A stretch of DNA of 30,156 nt from NS-12 sp045403215 (GTDB lineage: Bacteria; Nitrospirota; Nitrospiria; Nitrospirales; NS-4): assembly GCA_045403215.1 (NCBI GenBank), contig JAXIOW010000188.1, forward strand, positions 1 to 30,156, read 5' to 3'. Shown here one piece after another: positions 8,166-15,154 of this stretch. The translations under genes and the position numbers were made by a program. The stretch's first letter is position 1; each line of letters opens with the position of its first letter. The notes beneath the pieces were generated by a model that saw nothing but the letters and a program-made list of their open reading frames with translations, did no database searches and was not told where the DNA came from.

Positions 8166-9094
8166 GCGCGCCCCACCCCCACTTCTTTCAGGAAGAGGTC
8201 TTCCAGCGAGCGCTTGTGCGGAACGAGGGAGACCAGCCGACCGGCGTGCCGGCGGATCAGGTCAAGGACCTGGTCCACCGTGTGTTCATCGTCCAGTTTG
8301 ATCAACACGTGATCGCCCCGCCGGAGGACTGTCCCACCCAACTGCTCGGCCTCCCGGATGCCGGCCTCCGCCAGTCGTTCCACGAGGATCTCGACCGACG
8401 TCACGGCAGCGGTCCCCACTAACTCATGGACGGCCCCCACGGCCCGGAGTTGCCCCTTCACCAGAATCCCGACCCGATCGCAGATCATCTCCACATCCGG
8501 CAGGATGTGCGTGCTGAAAAAAATCGTCTTCCCATGGTCCTTGAGGCGGAGGATGATGTCCCGGACGTCCCGCCGTCCCAGCGGATCCAGTCCCGACATC
8601 GGCTCGTCCAAGATGACGACGTGCGGGTCGTTGATCAGGGCCTGGGCCAGGCCGATCCGTTGCAGCATGCCTTTCGAGAACTTTCCCAGCGGGAGATTAC
8701 GGGCATCGGCCAAGCTGACCATCGCCAGCAGGCCGTCGACCTTCTTCGCCAGCACCTGGCGACTCAGCCCGAAAAGCTGGCCATAAAAGGTCAAGAACTC
8801 TGCGGCCGTCAGATACTCGTAGAAATACGGGGCTTCCGGGAGGAAGCCCACGTGCTGCTTCACGGCCACATCCTGGATCGGTCGATCGAGGATCCAGGCC
8901 CGCCCGGCTGTGGGAAAGAGGAGGCCCAGCAGCAGTTTGATGGTGGTGGTCTTGCCGGCCCCGTTGTGGCCGAGAAAGCCGAAGATCTCCCCCTGCTCCA
9001 CTTCCAGGTCCAGGTGATCCAGCGCCACGACGCGCTGGCGCCCGAGGCCGAGACGAAACTCCTTGGTCAGTCCCTCGATACGAAGCGGCTTCAT
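8162..9094 (-). CDS. ABC transporter ATP-binding protein (CcmA/NatA-like)
   Basis: A 310-residue ATPase. Walker A is GHNGAGKTT (42-50), the signature is FSKGMLQRIGLAQAL (139-153), Walker B is VVILDEPMSGLD (159-170) and the switch histidine is H196 in FSTH. A C-terminal extension of about 80 residues follows, as in DrrA/CcmA-like exporters. Start ATG at 9094 has GAGGAG 6 bases upstream and forms an ATGA overlap with the upstream TPR gene; the stop overlaps the permease start. The protein powers the 255-residue permease. It is not of the Wzt type: it lacks the carbohydrate-binding C-domain, so this exporter is distinct from the polysaccharide transporter further along the operon. Confidence 0.92.
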   Translation of the reverse strand: MKPLRIEGLTKEFRLGLGRQRVVALDHLDLEVEQGEIFGFLGHNGAGKTTTIKLLLGLLFPTAGRAWILDRPIQDVAVKQHVGFLPEAPYFYEYLTAAEFLTFYGQLFGLSRQVLAKKVDGLLAMVSLADARNLPLGKFSKGMLQRIGLAQALINDPHVVILDEPMSGLDPLGRRDVRDIILRLKDHGKTIFFSTHILPDVEMICDRVGILVKGQLRAVGAVHELVGTAAVTSVEILVERLAEAGIREAEQLGGTVLRRGDHVLIKLDDEHTVDQVLDLIRRHAGRLVSLVPHKRSLEDLFLKEVGVGRA

Positions 9095-9969
9095 CGCGGT
9101 CTCCTCTTTTCATACACTTTTAACCGTTCCTTCCTCTCACTGCTGCGCACGGCCTGCGTCTGCGGATCGTAGAGGTACTGGCCCCCGAACGGCTCGCGGG
9201 GCAACGCGCGCAGCAGCCCGGGCCCCACCAAATCCTCTAAACGCTCGGGCGTCCGTTTGTACCGCTCCCGGAATCGGCTGATGGCCTCTTCGAGCAGTTG
9301 GAGGTCCCGCTCCACCACCACCTCCTTCAGCCGTTGCTCCAGAACACTCCTGACCTTCTCGTCCGAGGTCTGCTCGAACATCCGGGCCAGAAAATCGATG
9401 GCGACTTGCGGTTCCCTGGCCGAGACATAGAGCCGCGCAGCGAGCTGCGTGAGATACTCGGGCGCTCCCGGAAGGTGGGAAGCCCTGGCGATATAGTCGG
9501 CCGCTTTGGCGTCATCGTGCAACTCGAAGTAATAGTTGAACCCCAGTAAGTAGGGAAACGTCCAGACTTCGGGATTGTACTGGATCCCCTTCTCCAGTAT
9601 CCGGTTGCTCTCCTCAACCAGGACCACCAGCGTCACCAGCGCGATGCCGCCGGCCTCATAGACACGCACAAACTTGGGGTCCAACGTGGTGATGACATCC
9701 AAGGCCCGGTAGATCCAGTGGCCGGCTTCCTCCGTGACCTTGCGCTCTCCCATCGCCTGAATGGCCTGGATCCACAGGAGATCGGCCACTACCTGCTCGT
9801 ACCCCAGGACCACAACCCGGAGATACTCCCCTTGGGGCAGGTACATGAACCGCTGCAGCTTGGGCGTGACCGCCCGCTGCTCATCAATGCGGACCTGCAG
9901 GCGGTGCAGTCCCACGACGAGGAGCAAGCCTGTCGCCACGAGCGCTGAGATCCGTGCAGCCAGGCTCAT
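9091..9969 (-). CDS. Membrane-anchored TPR-like protein of unknown function
   Basis: A 292-residue protein with one N-terminal transmembrane segment (about 5-22, ARISALVATGLLLVVGLH) and a soluble, alpha-helical remainder. Pairs of helices rich in A, Y and L, for example the WTFPYLLGFNYYFELHDDAKAADYIARA region, look like degenerate tetratricopeptide repeats. A C-terminal segment with YKRTPERLEDLVGPGLLRALPREPFGG resembles the end of pseudopilin-like or type II secretion proteins, where a small proline/glycine-rich tail closes the fold; this resemblance is only visual. The start at 9969 overlaps the upstream ligase stop (ATGA) without a clear Shine-Dalgarno; the longer ORF to 10050 adds non-native sequence. 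Overlap on both sides with the ligase and with the ABC ATPase suggests it works with the second exporter, perhaps as a scaffold. Confidence 0.78.
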   Translation of the reverse strand: MSLAARISALVATGLLLVVGLHRLQVRIDEQRAVTPKLQRFMYLPQGEYLRVVVLGYEQVVADLLWIQAIQAMGERKVTEEAGHWIYRALDVITTLDPKFVRVYEAGGIALVTLVVLVEESNRILEKGIQYNPEVWTFPYLLGFNYYFELHDDAKAADYIARASHLPGAPEYLTQLAARLYVSAREPQVAIDFLARMFEQTSDEKVRSVLEQRLKEVVVERDLQLLEEAISRFRERYKRTPERLEDLVGPGLLRALPREPFGGQYLYDPQTQAVRSSERKERLKVYEKRRPR

Positions 9970-11930
9970 AGCGCTACCATGGACAACGCACGCTTCAGCC
10001 GTTCGGTGTCCACTTCCAGGAACTGGCGTTCCAGAGCGGTCAGATTCCATCCTCGGTAGCGTTCTTTGACTTTGACAATCTGCTCATACTCAGCCGCAGC
10101 GACCTCCCTCTGCCCGATCTGCTGGGAGAGCTCGGCCACCTGGGCGCGGGCCGGCAGGAAGTTGGGCTCGTAACTGATCGCCCGCCTGAACAGGGCCAGT
10201 GCTTCTTCCTTGTGCCCCTGCGCCCGTCGAAGTTTTCCCAGCTCTTGGTAGTTGAACGGCGAGTAAGGATCCAACCGCATCGCCTGTTCATAATAGGCGG
10301 CCGCTTGGCGCCACAAGTCCTCTCGCTGCAGTCCCGGCCTGACTCGGTCGGCCAGCAGCATGTGGAGCATCCCCAAGCGGTGCGCAAAGCGCCCGTCCAA
10401 CGAGTTCAGTCGCAAGCACATCGTGAGCTCATCGACCGCCCGGAGCAACCACCGGAGATCGCCGGATTGATGGAACAACCGCACTTCCGACAGCGCCAGC
10501 GCGTCACGATAGGCGGTCGTTCCCGGGTCAATGAGCGTGGCGCGCTGAAACCAGTCGAAAGCCCGGTCCTCTCGGCCGACCCCCGCCTCGCCCCCTCCCT
10601 TTTCGAACGCGTACCACGCGGCCGCCGGCTGGACGATGAGGAGCGCGCCCAGCACGGCAACGGCTCCGATCGAGACCGCCCTGGCGGGATGATACGGGAA
10701 CGGCACAGTCCAGACAGAGGGGCCCTCAGGTTGTCTCACGCGTTTCACCACCAGGATCATCCCGGCGAACAGTATAGCAAGCAAAACCAGTGCCGGCTCA
10801 TGAAATACCGCATCAACACCGCCATGCACAAGAATGCCCAGAATCCCCCCCGACAAACCAACAACCAGTCCTCGCTCCCAGGGTTCTAACGGGAGACGCA
10901 GGGTCTCACGAATCTCCCCGCCCAACAGCGCTACGCCCGCCAGAAAGAGCACCAGCCCCAACACCCCCAGCTCCACGGTCATCTGTAGATACTCATTATG
11001 CGCCGATTCGGCCCGCTTGCCATAGCGGGCGATCGCACCCTCGACGGGAAACCGGTATTGGAATGACGTGTACTTGTAGAGACCCAAACCGACTCCCCAT
11101 GGATGATCGATGATCCGCTCCAGCGAATTCTTCCAAATCGCGAGCCGAGTATAGGCGTACGGGTCCTGGGCCCCGACCGTGAGCACTCGCTGCTGCAACG
11201 GATTCTGAACGAGCGCCCCTGCGATGAGGCCCAGCATGATCACGGCCAGAAACGGCTTGCCGAAACGAGAGAGGCCGACACACGCGACGGCTACCACGAA
11301 GGCCAGCAACGCGCCTCTCGATTGAGCCAGGACGAACGCGACCGCGACCGCGCCGGCGGTCAGCCACAGCAACGGCGTCTCCCAGCGAAGGCCTTCGGTC
11401 GGGCGGCGATAACACAGCAACCCGAACGCCACCGCAAAGACCGCCATCTCATAGCTCGCGAAGAAATTGGCGTTGAAAAAGGTGCCGGTCGGCCTGGCCT
11501 GGCCGCCCCACAGGAATTGGTAGAGACCAAGCGCGGCCTCGAACACCCCCATGCCCAGCAGGATCGTCACGAGGCCACGCACCTCCCGGACGGACTGCAC
11601 GAGATGCACCACCACGAACAGACAGACGGCGTAACTGCAGAGGCTGAGGAGCCATTGGAGGCCGGGGGCGACGTAGGAGGAGCGGACAACGGAAACGACC
11701 GCCCATCCCATAAACACCACCATGGCGGAGAAGACGCGGGTCTGTTGGACGGCGATCCAGCCCGTTCTCATCGAGCGCAAGAGCCAGACGATGAAGGCAC
11801 CGAGCAGGATGAGTCGAATGAGCAGAACCGGCAGGTGCGTCGTCCCGCCCTCGATCAGCGGGGCAAAGACCGTCAGGCCACCCAAGGTGATCAGCGGTCG
11901 ATAGGCTCGAAAGGCTTCCTGGGCTGGCAT
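9966..11930 (-). CDS. O-antigen ligase/O-oligosaccharyltransferase-like protein (Wzy_C) with C-terminal TPRs
   Basis: A 654-residue fusion-type protein. Residues about 12-450 form ten or more hydrophobic helices. Within them PTGTFFNANFFASYEM (about 147-162) and the periplasmic-loop segment ESAHNEYLQ, with H311, match the conserved features of the Wzy_C family (O-antigen ligase WaaL, pilin O-OTases PglL/TfpO). The C-terminal third (about 465-654) is soluble, with TPR-like helices such as AAAYYEQAMRLDPYSPFNYQELGKLRRAQGHKEEALALFRRA. The protein should move a polyprenol-linked glycan onto an acceptor on the periplasmic side. It begins the long glycan operon, about 100 bases downstream of a pilin and its 3' hairpin. 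The pilin neighbourhood makes pilin an acceptor candidate, but ligases joined to TPRs also occur in ordinary exopolysaccharide loci. The start ATG at 11930 has a poor Shine-Dalgarno. Confidence 0.88.
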   Translation of the reverse strand: MPAQEAFRAYRPLITLGGLTVFAPLIEGGTTHLPVLLIRLILLGAFIVWLLRSMRTGWIAVQQTRVFSAMVVFMGWAVVSVVRSSYVAPGLQWLLSLCSYAVCLFVVVHLVQSVREVRGLVTILLGMGVFEAALGLYQFLWGGQARPTGTFFNANFFASYEMAVFAVAFGLLCYRRPTEGLRWETPLLWLTAGAVAVAFVLAQSRGALLAFVVAVACVGLSRFGKPFLAVIMLGLIAGALVQNPLQQRVLTVGAQDPYAYTRLAIWKNSLERIIDHPWGVGLGLYKYTSFQYRFPVEGAIARYGKRAESAHNEYLQMTVELGVLGLVLFLAGVALLGGEIRETLRLPLEPWERGLVVGLSGGILGILVHGGVDAVFHEPALVLLAILFAGMILVVKRVRQPEGPSVWTVPFPYHPARAVSIGAVAVLGALLIVQPAAAWYAFEKGGGEAGVGREDRAFDWFQRATLIDPGTTAYRDALALSEVRLFHQSGDLRWLLRAVDELTMCLRLNSLDGRFAHRLGMLHMLLADRVRPGLQREDLWRQAAAYYEQAMRLDPYSPFNYQELGKLRRAQGHKEEALALFRRAISYEPNFLPARAQVAELSQQIGQREVAAAEYEQIVKVKERYRGWNLTALERQFLEVDTERLKRALSMVAL

Positions 11931-11978
11931 GGGGGCCTATCACGACATCCATCAGCCCTTGAGGTTGGCACAACACGG

Positions 11979-12008
11979 GGGCGAGGGGTCATTCCGGACC
12001 CCTCGCCC
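11979..12008 (-). terminator. Perfect 12-bp hairpin at the 3' end of the pilin transcript
   Basis: Arms 11979-11990 and 11997-12008 are exact reverse complements around a 6-base loop. The stem is very GC-rich and begins about 20 bases after the pilin stop. In the direction of pilin transcription no T-run follows (the next bases read GTGTTGTG), so it may be a poor intrinsic terminator, or a 3' stabilising hairpin that lets some transcription continue into the ligase operon. Confidence 0.75.
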
Positions 12009-12029
12009 GCCCTTCTCAACCCGCTAGGA

Positions 12030-12530
12030 TTACTTTGCGACGTCGTTATTGGTGTTGGTCAAGTTTCTGAGGTCGTTGATTGACCACTCGTCGCAGGAGC
12101 TGTCGCTGTCAATATTCCCGACGGCGCCCGACGTGAAGCCAGTCACGTTAGCGGCGGAACCAGCCGGAAGTGGGGCAACCGCAGGTGCCACAGTACTGCA
12201 CGGAGATGAGATCCCATTCTGGGTTGCCGGCACGGTAATTGAGTTGCTAGCACCCGTCCCACCATAGTAGATCGCGTACCTGACCTTGCCGGCCGGCTTG
12301 TAGCCGAGCGTGTCGGCAGTCGGCACGCTGAAGGTGTTGTTCTCGGCAAAGTACGACGTGGCGGTGGTGAAGACGCCGCCCAGATTCACCTTGGCCTCGG
12401 ACTGGCGCGCCTTGGCTTGATAGGTCATGAAGTTCGGGATGGCGATCGCCGCCAAGATCCCGATGATCGCGACCACGATCATCAACTCGATCAGGGTAAA
12501 GCCCCGATTCCCTTTAATGTGTCTAAACAT
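12030..12530 (-). CDS. pilA: Type IV major pilin (PilA-like)
   Basis: A 166-residue type IVa prepilin. The short basic leader MFRHIKGNRG ends in the glycine cut by prepilin peptidase, before phenylalanine at residue 11. The mature N-terminus FTLIELMIVVAIIGILAAIA contains the invariant glutamate at mature position 5 and the hydrophobic helix that packs the pilus core. The C-terminal part is beta-rich and carries two cysteines (in SSPCST and DSSCDEW) that could form the D-region disulfide. The mature pilin would be about 156 residues. A perfect AAGGAGG Shine-Dalgarno sits 8 bases before the ATG, and a sigma54-type promoter and 3' hairpin flank the gene, all pointing to high, regulated expression. 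A second, diverged pilin gene lies immediately upstream. It could also be a closely related minor pilin, but the expression signals favour the major subunit. Confidence 0.93.
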   Translation of the reverse strand: MFRHIKGNRGFTLIELMIVVAIIGILAAIAIPNFMTYQAKARQSEAKVNLGGVFTTATSYFAENNTFSVPTADTLGYKPAGKVRYAIYYGGTGASNSITVPATQNGISSPCSTVAPAVAPLPAGSAANVTGFTSGAVGNIDSDSSCDEWSINDLRNLTNTNNDVAK

Positions 12531-12538
12531 CGCCCGTT

Positions 12539-12545
12539 CCTCCTT
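12539..12545 (-). promoter_or_regulatory. Strong Shine-Dalgarno of the pilA-like gene
   Basis: AAGGAGG lies 8 bases upstream of the ATG at 12530. It is the best ribosome-binding match I noticed in the window and it fixes the start. Confidence 0.85.
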
Positions 12546-12571
12546 ATTTTCTCAGAGAGTTTCACTACTTA

Positions 12572-12598
12572 CGACCGCGCCTGCGCACTGCTCGGTCG
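12572..12598 (-). promoter_or_regulatory. Hairpin in the 5' leader of the pilA-like transcript
   Basis: Arms CGACCG (12572-12577) and CGGTCG (12593-12598) are reverse complements around a GC-rich 15-base loop. If transcription starts near 12606 as the sigma54 site predicts, this stem forms within the first 10-35 bases of the mRNA. It may protect the 5' end of an abundant transcript. The stem is only 6 bp, so confidence is modest. Confidence 0.4.
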
Positions 12599-12616
12599 CG
12601 CTTACTCTAAGAGAAC

Positions 12617-12632
12617 AGCAATCCTGATGCCA
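12617..12632 (-). promoter_or_regulatory. Sigma54 (RpoN) promoter of the pilA-like gene
   Basis: On the minus strand the sequence is TGGCATCAGGATTGCT. It has the invariant GG (-24) and GC (-12) separated by exactly 10 bases and matches the TGGCAC-N5-TTGCW consensus at nearly every position. It lies 87-102 bases upstream of the pilin ATG, in the pilin-pilin spacer. Transcription would start near 12606. Pilin genes of several Gram-negative groups are RpoN-dependent with a PilR-type activator, which fits this placement. Confidence 0.82.
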
Positions 12633-12659
12633 TGACCACGCATTCAAATTGGGATGAAA

Positions 12660-12673
12660 ATCAACACGTTGAT
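12660..12673. promoter_or_regulatory. Palindrome ATCAAC-AC-GTTGAT upstream of the sigma54 promoter
   Basis: Six-base arms with a 2-base gap, centred about 60 bases upstream of the predicted pilin transcription start. It could bind a dimeric regulator. It has no T-tract and lies between two genes, so an operator reading is more natural than a terminator. Confidence 0.45.
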
Positions 12674-12702
12674 CACAGCTTTCCTGTCGGTGCCCGTTGC
12701 AG

Positions 12703-12719
12703 TTGGCAAATTTTGCCAA
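12703..12719. promoter_or_regulatory. 17-base palindrome, candidate enhancer-binding site
   Basis: TTGGCAAA (12703-12710) and TTTGCCAA (12712-12719) form a perfect 8-bp inverted repeat around one base. Its centre is about 105 bases upstream of the predicted sigma54 transcription start, within the usual distance for sites of RpoN activators. It is 27 bases beyond the stop of the first pilin, but has no following T-run, which argues against a terminator. Confidence 0.5.
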
Positions 12720-12745
12720 TCGGCCTCCCTTAAATGTCACTGACT

Positions 12746-13228
12746 TTAAAAGGCCACATCATTACTCGTATTCGACAGAACCCTAAGATCGTTGATGACC
12801 CAATCGTCACAGGTTGTATCGGCATCAATGTTGCCCCTGGCCCCCGCAGTGAACGTTGATGCTGTCGTACCCACGCCAGCCGGAGAGCTATTCACATTGC
12901 ACGGACCCGTCGCGGTGCTGCCACCGGGGATCGCTATGGGTGTGCCGCTCACGTCAAACCAGTATGAGTACCGTGCAGCCCCGGTGATTCCGTAACCGAG
13001 TTGGCTGAGATCCGTGATTAAATAGCTCCCGTTCTGAAGCTGCATCACGGTGGACGCATGCGTAAAGAGGCCACCGAGACCGACCTTGGCCTCCGCTTGC
13101 TTGGCCTTGGCCTGGTACAGCATGAAATTCGGGATCGCAACGGCCGCCAGGACCCCGATGATCGCCACCACGATCATCAACTCGATTAAGGTAAAGCCTG
13201 TAGGATCCTCGCGCAGGCGTCCGGTCAT
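12746..13228 (-). CDS. Type IV pilin, second diverged copy
   Basis: A 160-residue prepilin with leader MTGRLREDPTG, the G/F cleavage site after residue 11 and mature start FTLIELMIVVAIIGVLAAVA, including the glutamate at mature position 5. I chose the ATG at 13228 rather than 13255 because AAAGGGAAAG lies about 8 bases upstream and the leader has normal length. It shares the N-terminal helix and the QAKA(R/K)Q(S/A)EAKV segment with the neighbouring pilin, while the central region differs completely. Both end in a similar block (GNIDADTTCDDWVINDLR here) and both carry two cysteines. No strong promoter of its own is visible; it is 47 bases after the TPR gene and probably shares that gene's sigma70 promoter. 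It may be an alternative major pilin, a minor pilin or an archived variant. Confidence 0.9.
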   Translation of the reverse strand: MTGRLREDPTGFTLIELMIVVAIIGVLAAVAIPNFMLYQAKAKQAEAKVGLGGLFTHASTVMQLQNGSYLITDLSQLGYGITGAARYSYWFDVSGTPIAIPGGSTATGPCNVNSSPAGVGTTASTFTAGARGNIDADTTCDDWVINDLRVLSNTSNDVAF

Positions 13229-13275
13229 CAATTCTTTCCCTTTGCCGCACCACAAATTGTCACAGACAGGAAGCG

Positions 13276-15063
13276 TTAGAGGGCTTTGTTGGAGAGACGC
13301 TGCTGCGATTTCCGGATCCGCTCTTCCGTGGCCGGATCCCCGAACCCCTTCGCCTTGAACCGTTCCGCAAGCTTGTCATTCGTCGGATCGAGTTCCAGGG
13401 AGCGGAGCCAGGCCTCGCGAGCTTCGCCCCGGAGGTTCTGGGTGAGGTAGATCTCGCCGAGGTGCTCGAGAAAGACGGGATCGTCGGGCACCACAGCCAC
13501 AGCCCGTTTCATTTCTTCCAGGGCCTCCTGGAAGCGGCCCATCTTGTAATAGGCCCAGGCGAGACTGTCGAGATAGTAGCCATTCCGGGGCTTGACCGCG
13601 AGCGCCCGTTGGATCAACGCAACCGCTTCTTCCAATCGCATGTCGCGCTCGGCATAGGTATAGCCCAGATAGTTGAGCGCATCGGCGTGCTTGGGGTCCA
13701 GCCGGATGGCCTCCTCCATCTCATGGAGCAGTTCGTCGAACCGGCCCATCTTGTCGTACGCGGTCCCCAGGTTGAAATGGAGATCGGCGCTTTCGGGATT
13801 GCGCTGCAGCCCATCGCGAAAGACCGCCACCGCTGCTTCTGGGCGAGACGCCTGGAGCAGGGTCAGTCCCAGCAATAGATACGCCTCCGTCATCTTGGGG
13901 TTGAGGGCGATGACCTGCTGGAAATGTGCGAGAGCCTCGTCATTCCGTTTCAGGCGAAACAGCAGGTAGCCGAGATGGAGATGCGCGTCGGAATACCGCG
14001 CGTCGGCCTGGATGATCGTCCGGTATTCCGCGATGGCTTTGTCGAAATCCTTCATCTCTTCGTACAAGTAGGCGAGATGATCGCGGACTCGTAGCTCCTG
14101 CGGTCGCATGACGAGGACGAGCTTGATCTGCTCGACCGCCTGGGCATAGTCCTTCAGCTCCCCGTAGATCAGCCCGATCCTTAGCTGGGCTTCCACGTCG
14201 TCGGGAGATTCCTGGATGGCTTCGCGCAAGAGGGCGAGCGCGGGCTCGTAGGCCTTCTGCGTCAACAGCAAGCGGACCAGCCGCTGACGCGCTTCCCGGT
14301 TCCCCTTGTTGACCTCCTGCAACACCTTGCGGAGGACTGCGCTGGCCTGAGCCGTGTCGCCCTTGGCTTCCAGCGTCGCGGCCATCCCCAGGTAGGCCGG
14401 CTCGAAGCTGGGATTGATGGCAAGCGCGTCGCGATAGGCCTGCACGGCACGGTCCCAGGCCTTCTGCTCAACCAGAATGTGACCCAGGTAGAGGTAGCCG
14501 GTCGGCACCGCGGGCTGCGAAACGGCAATCCCGCGGCGGATGGTCTGCTCCGCCTCGTCGTACCGCTTCAGGCCAGACAGCAACATCCCCCTGGAAAAAT
14601 AGGCCTGAGCTTCCTGGGGCCAGAGCGCCACGATCCGCTCGTAGAGCTCGATGGCTTGCTCCGATCGGCCCGCGGCCACGGCTACGCTCGCCAGCATGTG
14701 CAGGGCCTGGAGATTCGTCGCGTTTCGAGCCAACGCCGCTTCGGCGTGGGTTTGAGCTTTGTCATGCGCGCCCCGGGCATGATAGAGCGTCGCCAGCCGA
14801 AGGTGGAGCGCCACCGAGTTGGGATCGCGAGCGAGCGCCTTGAGGTACTCCGCCTCGGCCTCTCCCGCAGCATTGTTCAGCTCGTGCTGGTAGCCGAGCA
14901 TGAAATGGTAGAACGCGACCGAGTCCGGAGCTTGTTCTGACCCGGGCGGCTTCGCAGGCAGGGCCGGCCGTTCTGTGGCGAGTGCGTCAACCGACAGGAG
15001 CGCGAGGCAGGCCAGCACACCGATCGCCCATGCGTTCTTCCTCGTGCTCAGTGCGCCAAACAT
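13276..15063 (-). CDS. Exported TPR-repeat protein, 595 residues
   Basis: Begins with a signal peptide: a basic start (MFGALSTRKN), hydrophobic AWAIGVLACLALLSVDALA, and probable cleavage before TERPALP. From about residue 50 to the end it is nearly all tetratricopeptide repeats. Repeats of about 34 residues of the form A..HF..A..L.P...EA are clear, for example EAYLLLGLTLLQASRPEAAVAVFRDGLQRNPES; I count about fourteen. Such proteins are protein-protein scaffolds in the periplasm or on the outer membrane, comparable in a general way to pilotins such as PilF, although this one is much longer. It has its own sigma70-type promoter and precedes both pilins, so a role in pilus or glycan assembly is possible. 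The Shine-Dalgarno before ATG 15063 is weak. Confidence 0.88.
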   Translation of the reverse strand: MFGALSTRKNAWAIGVLACLALLSVDALATERPALPAKPPGSEQAPDSVAFYHFMLGYQHELNNAAGEAEAEYLKALARDPNSVALHLRLATLYHARGAHDKAQTHAEAALARNATNLQALHMLASVAVAAGRSEQAIELYERIVALWPQEAQAYFSRGMLLSGLKRYDEAEQTIRRGIAVSQPAVPTGYLYLGHILVEQKAWDRAVQAYRDALAINPSFEPAYLGMAATLEAKGDTAQASAVLRKVLQEVNKGNREARQRLVRLLLTQKAYEPALALLREAIQESPDDVEAQLRIGLIYGELKDYAQAVEQIKLVLVMRPQELRVRDHLAYLYEEMKDFDKAIAEYRTIIQADARYSDAHLHLGYLLFRLKRNDEALAHFQQVIALNPKMTEAYLLLGLTLLQASRPEAAVAVFRDGLQRNPESADLHFNLGTAYDKMGRFDELLHEMEEAIRLDPKHADALNYLGYTYAERDMRLEEAVALIQRALAVKPRNGYYLDSLAWAYYKMGRFQEALEEMKRAVAVVPDDPVFLEHLGEIYLTQNLRGEAREAWLRSLELDPTNDKLAERFKAKGFGDPATEERIRKSQQRLSNKAL

Positions 15064-15125
15064 CGTCTCGTCGCGCTCACCGTCGTCCAGGGGGGAGAAT
15101 CCTTAGCGTCTAGTTTCTATGTAGG

Positions 15126-15154
15126 ATTATAGGGGCGTCTCAACGGAGAGTCAA
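15126..15154 (-). promoter_or_regulatory. Sigma70-type promoter of the TPR-pilin operon
   Basis: On the minus strand, TTGACT (15149-15154), a 17-base spacer and a perfect TATAAT (15126-15131). The -35 element lies inside the last codons of dnaB. Transcription would start near 15119, about 55 bases before the TPR start codon. Confidence 0.8.

Noticed and set aside
11103..12083. Plus-strand ORF of 326 codons across the ligase and pilin end
   Set aside because: Runs antisense through two well-supported genes and the hairpin; composition is shadow-like.
12703..12719. Reading the 17-base palindrome as a sigma54 promoter or as a terminator of the first pilin
   Set aside because: TGGC and TTGC are present, but GG and GC are only 8 bases apart rather than 10; no T-run follows for termination. 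An operator reading is kept instead.
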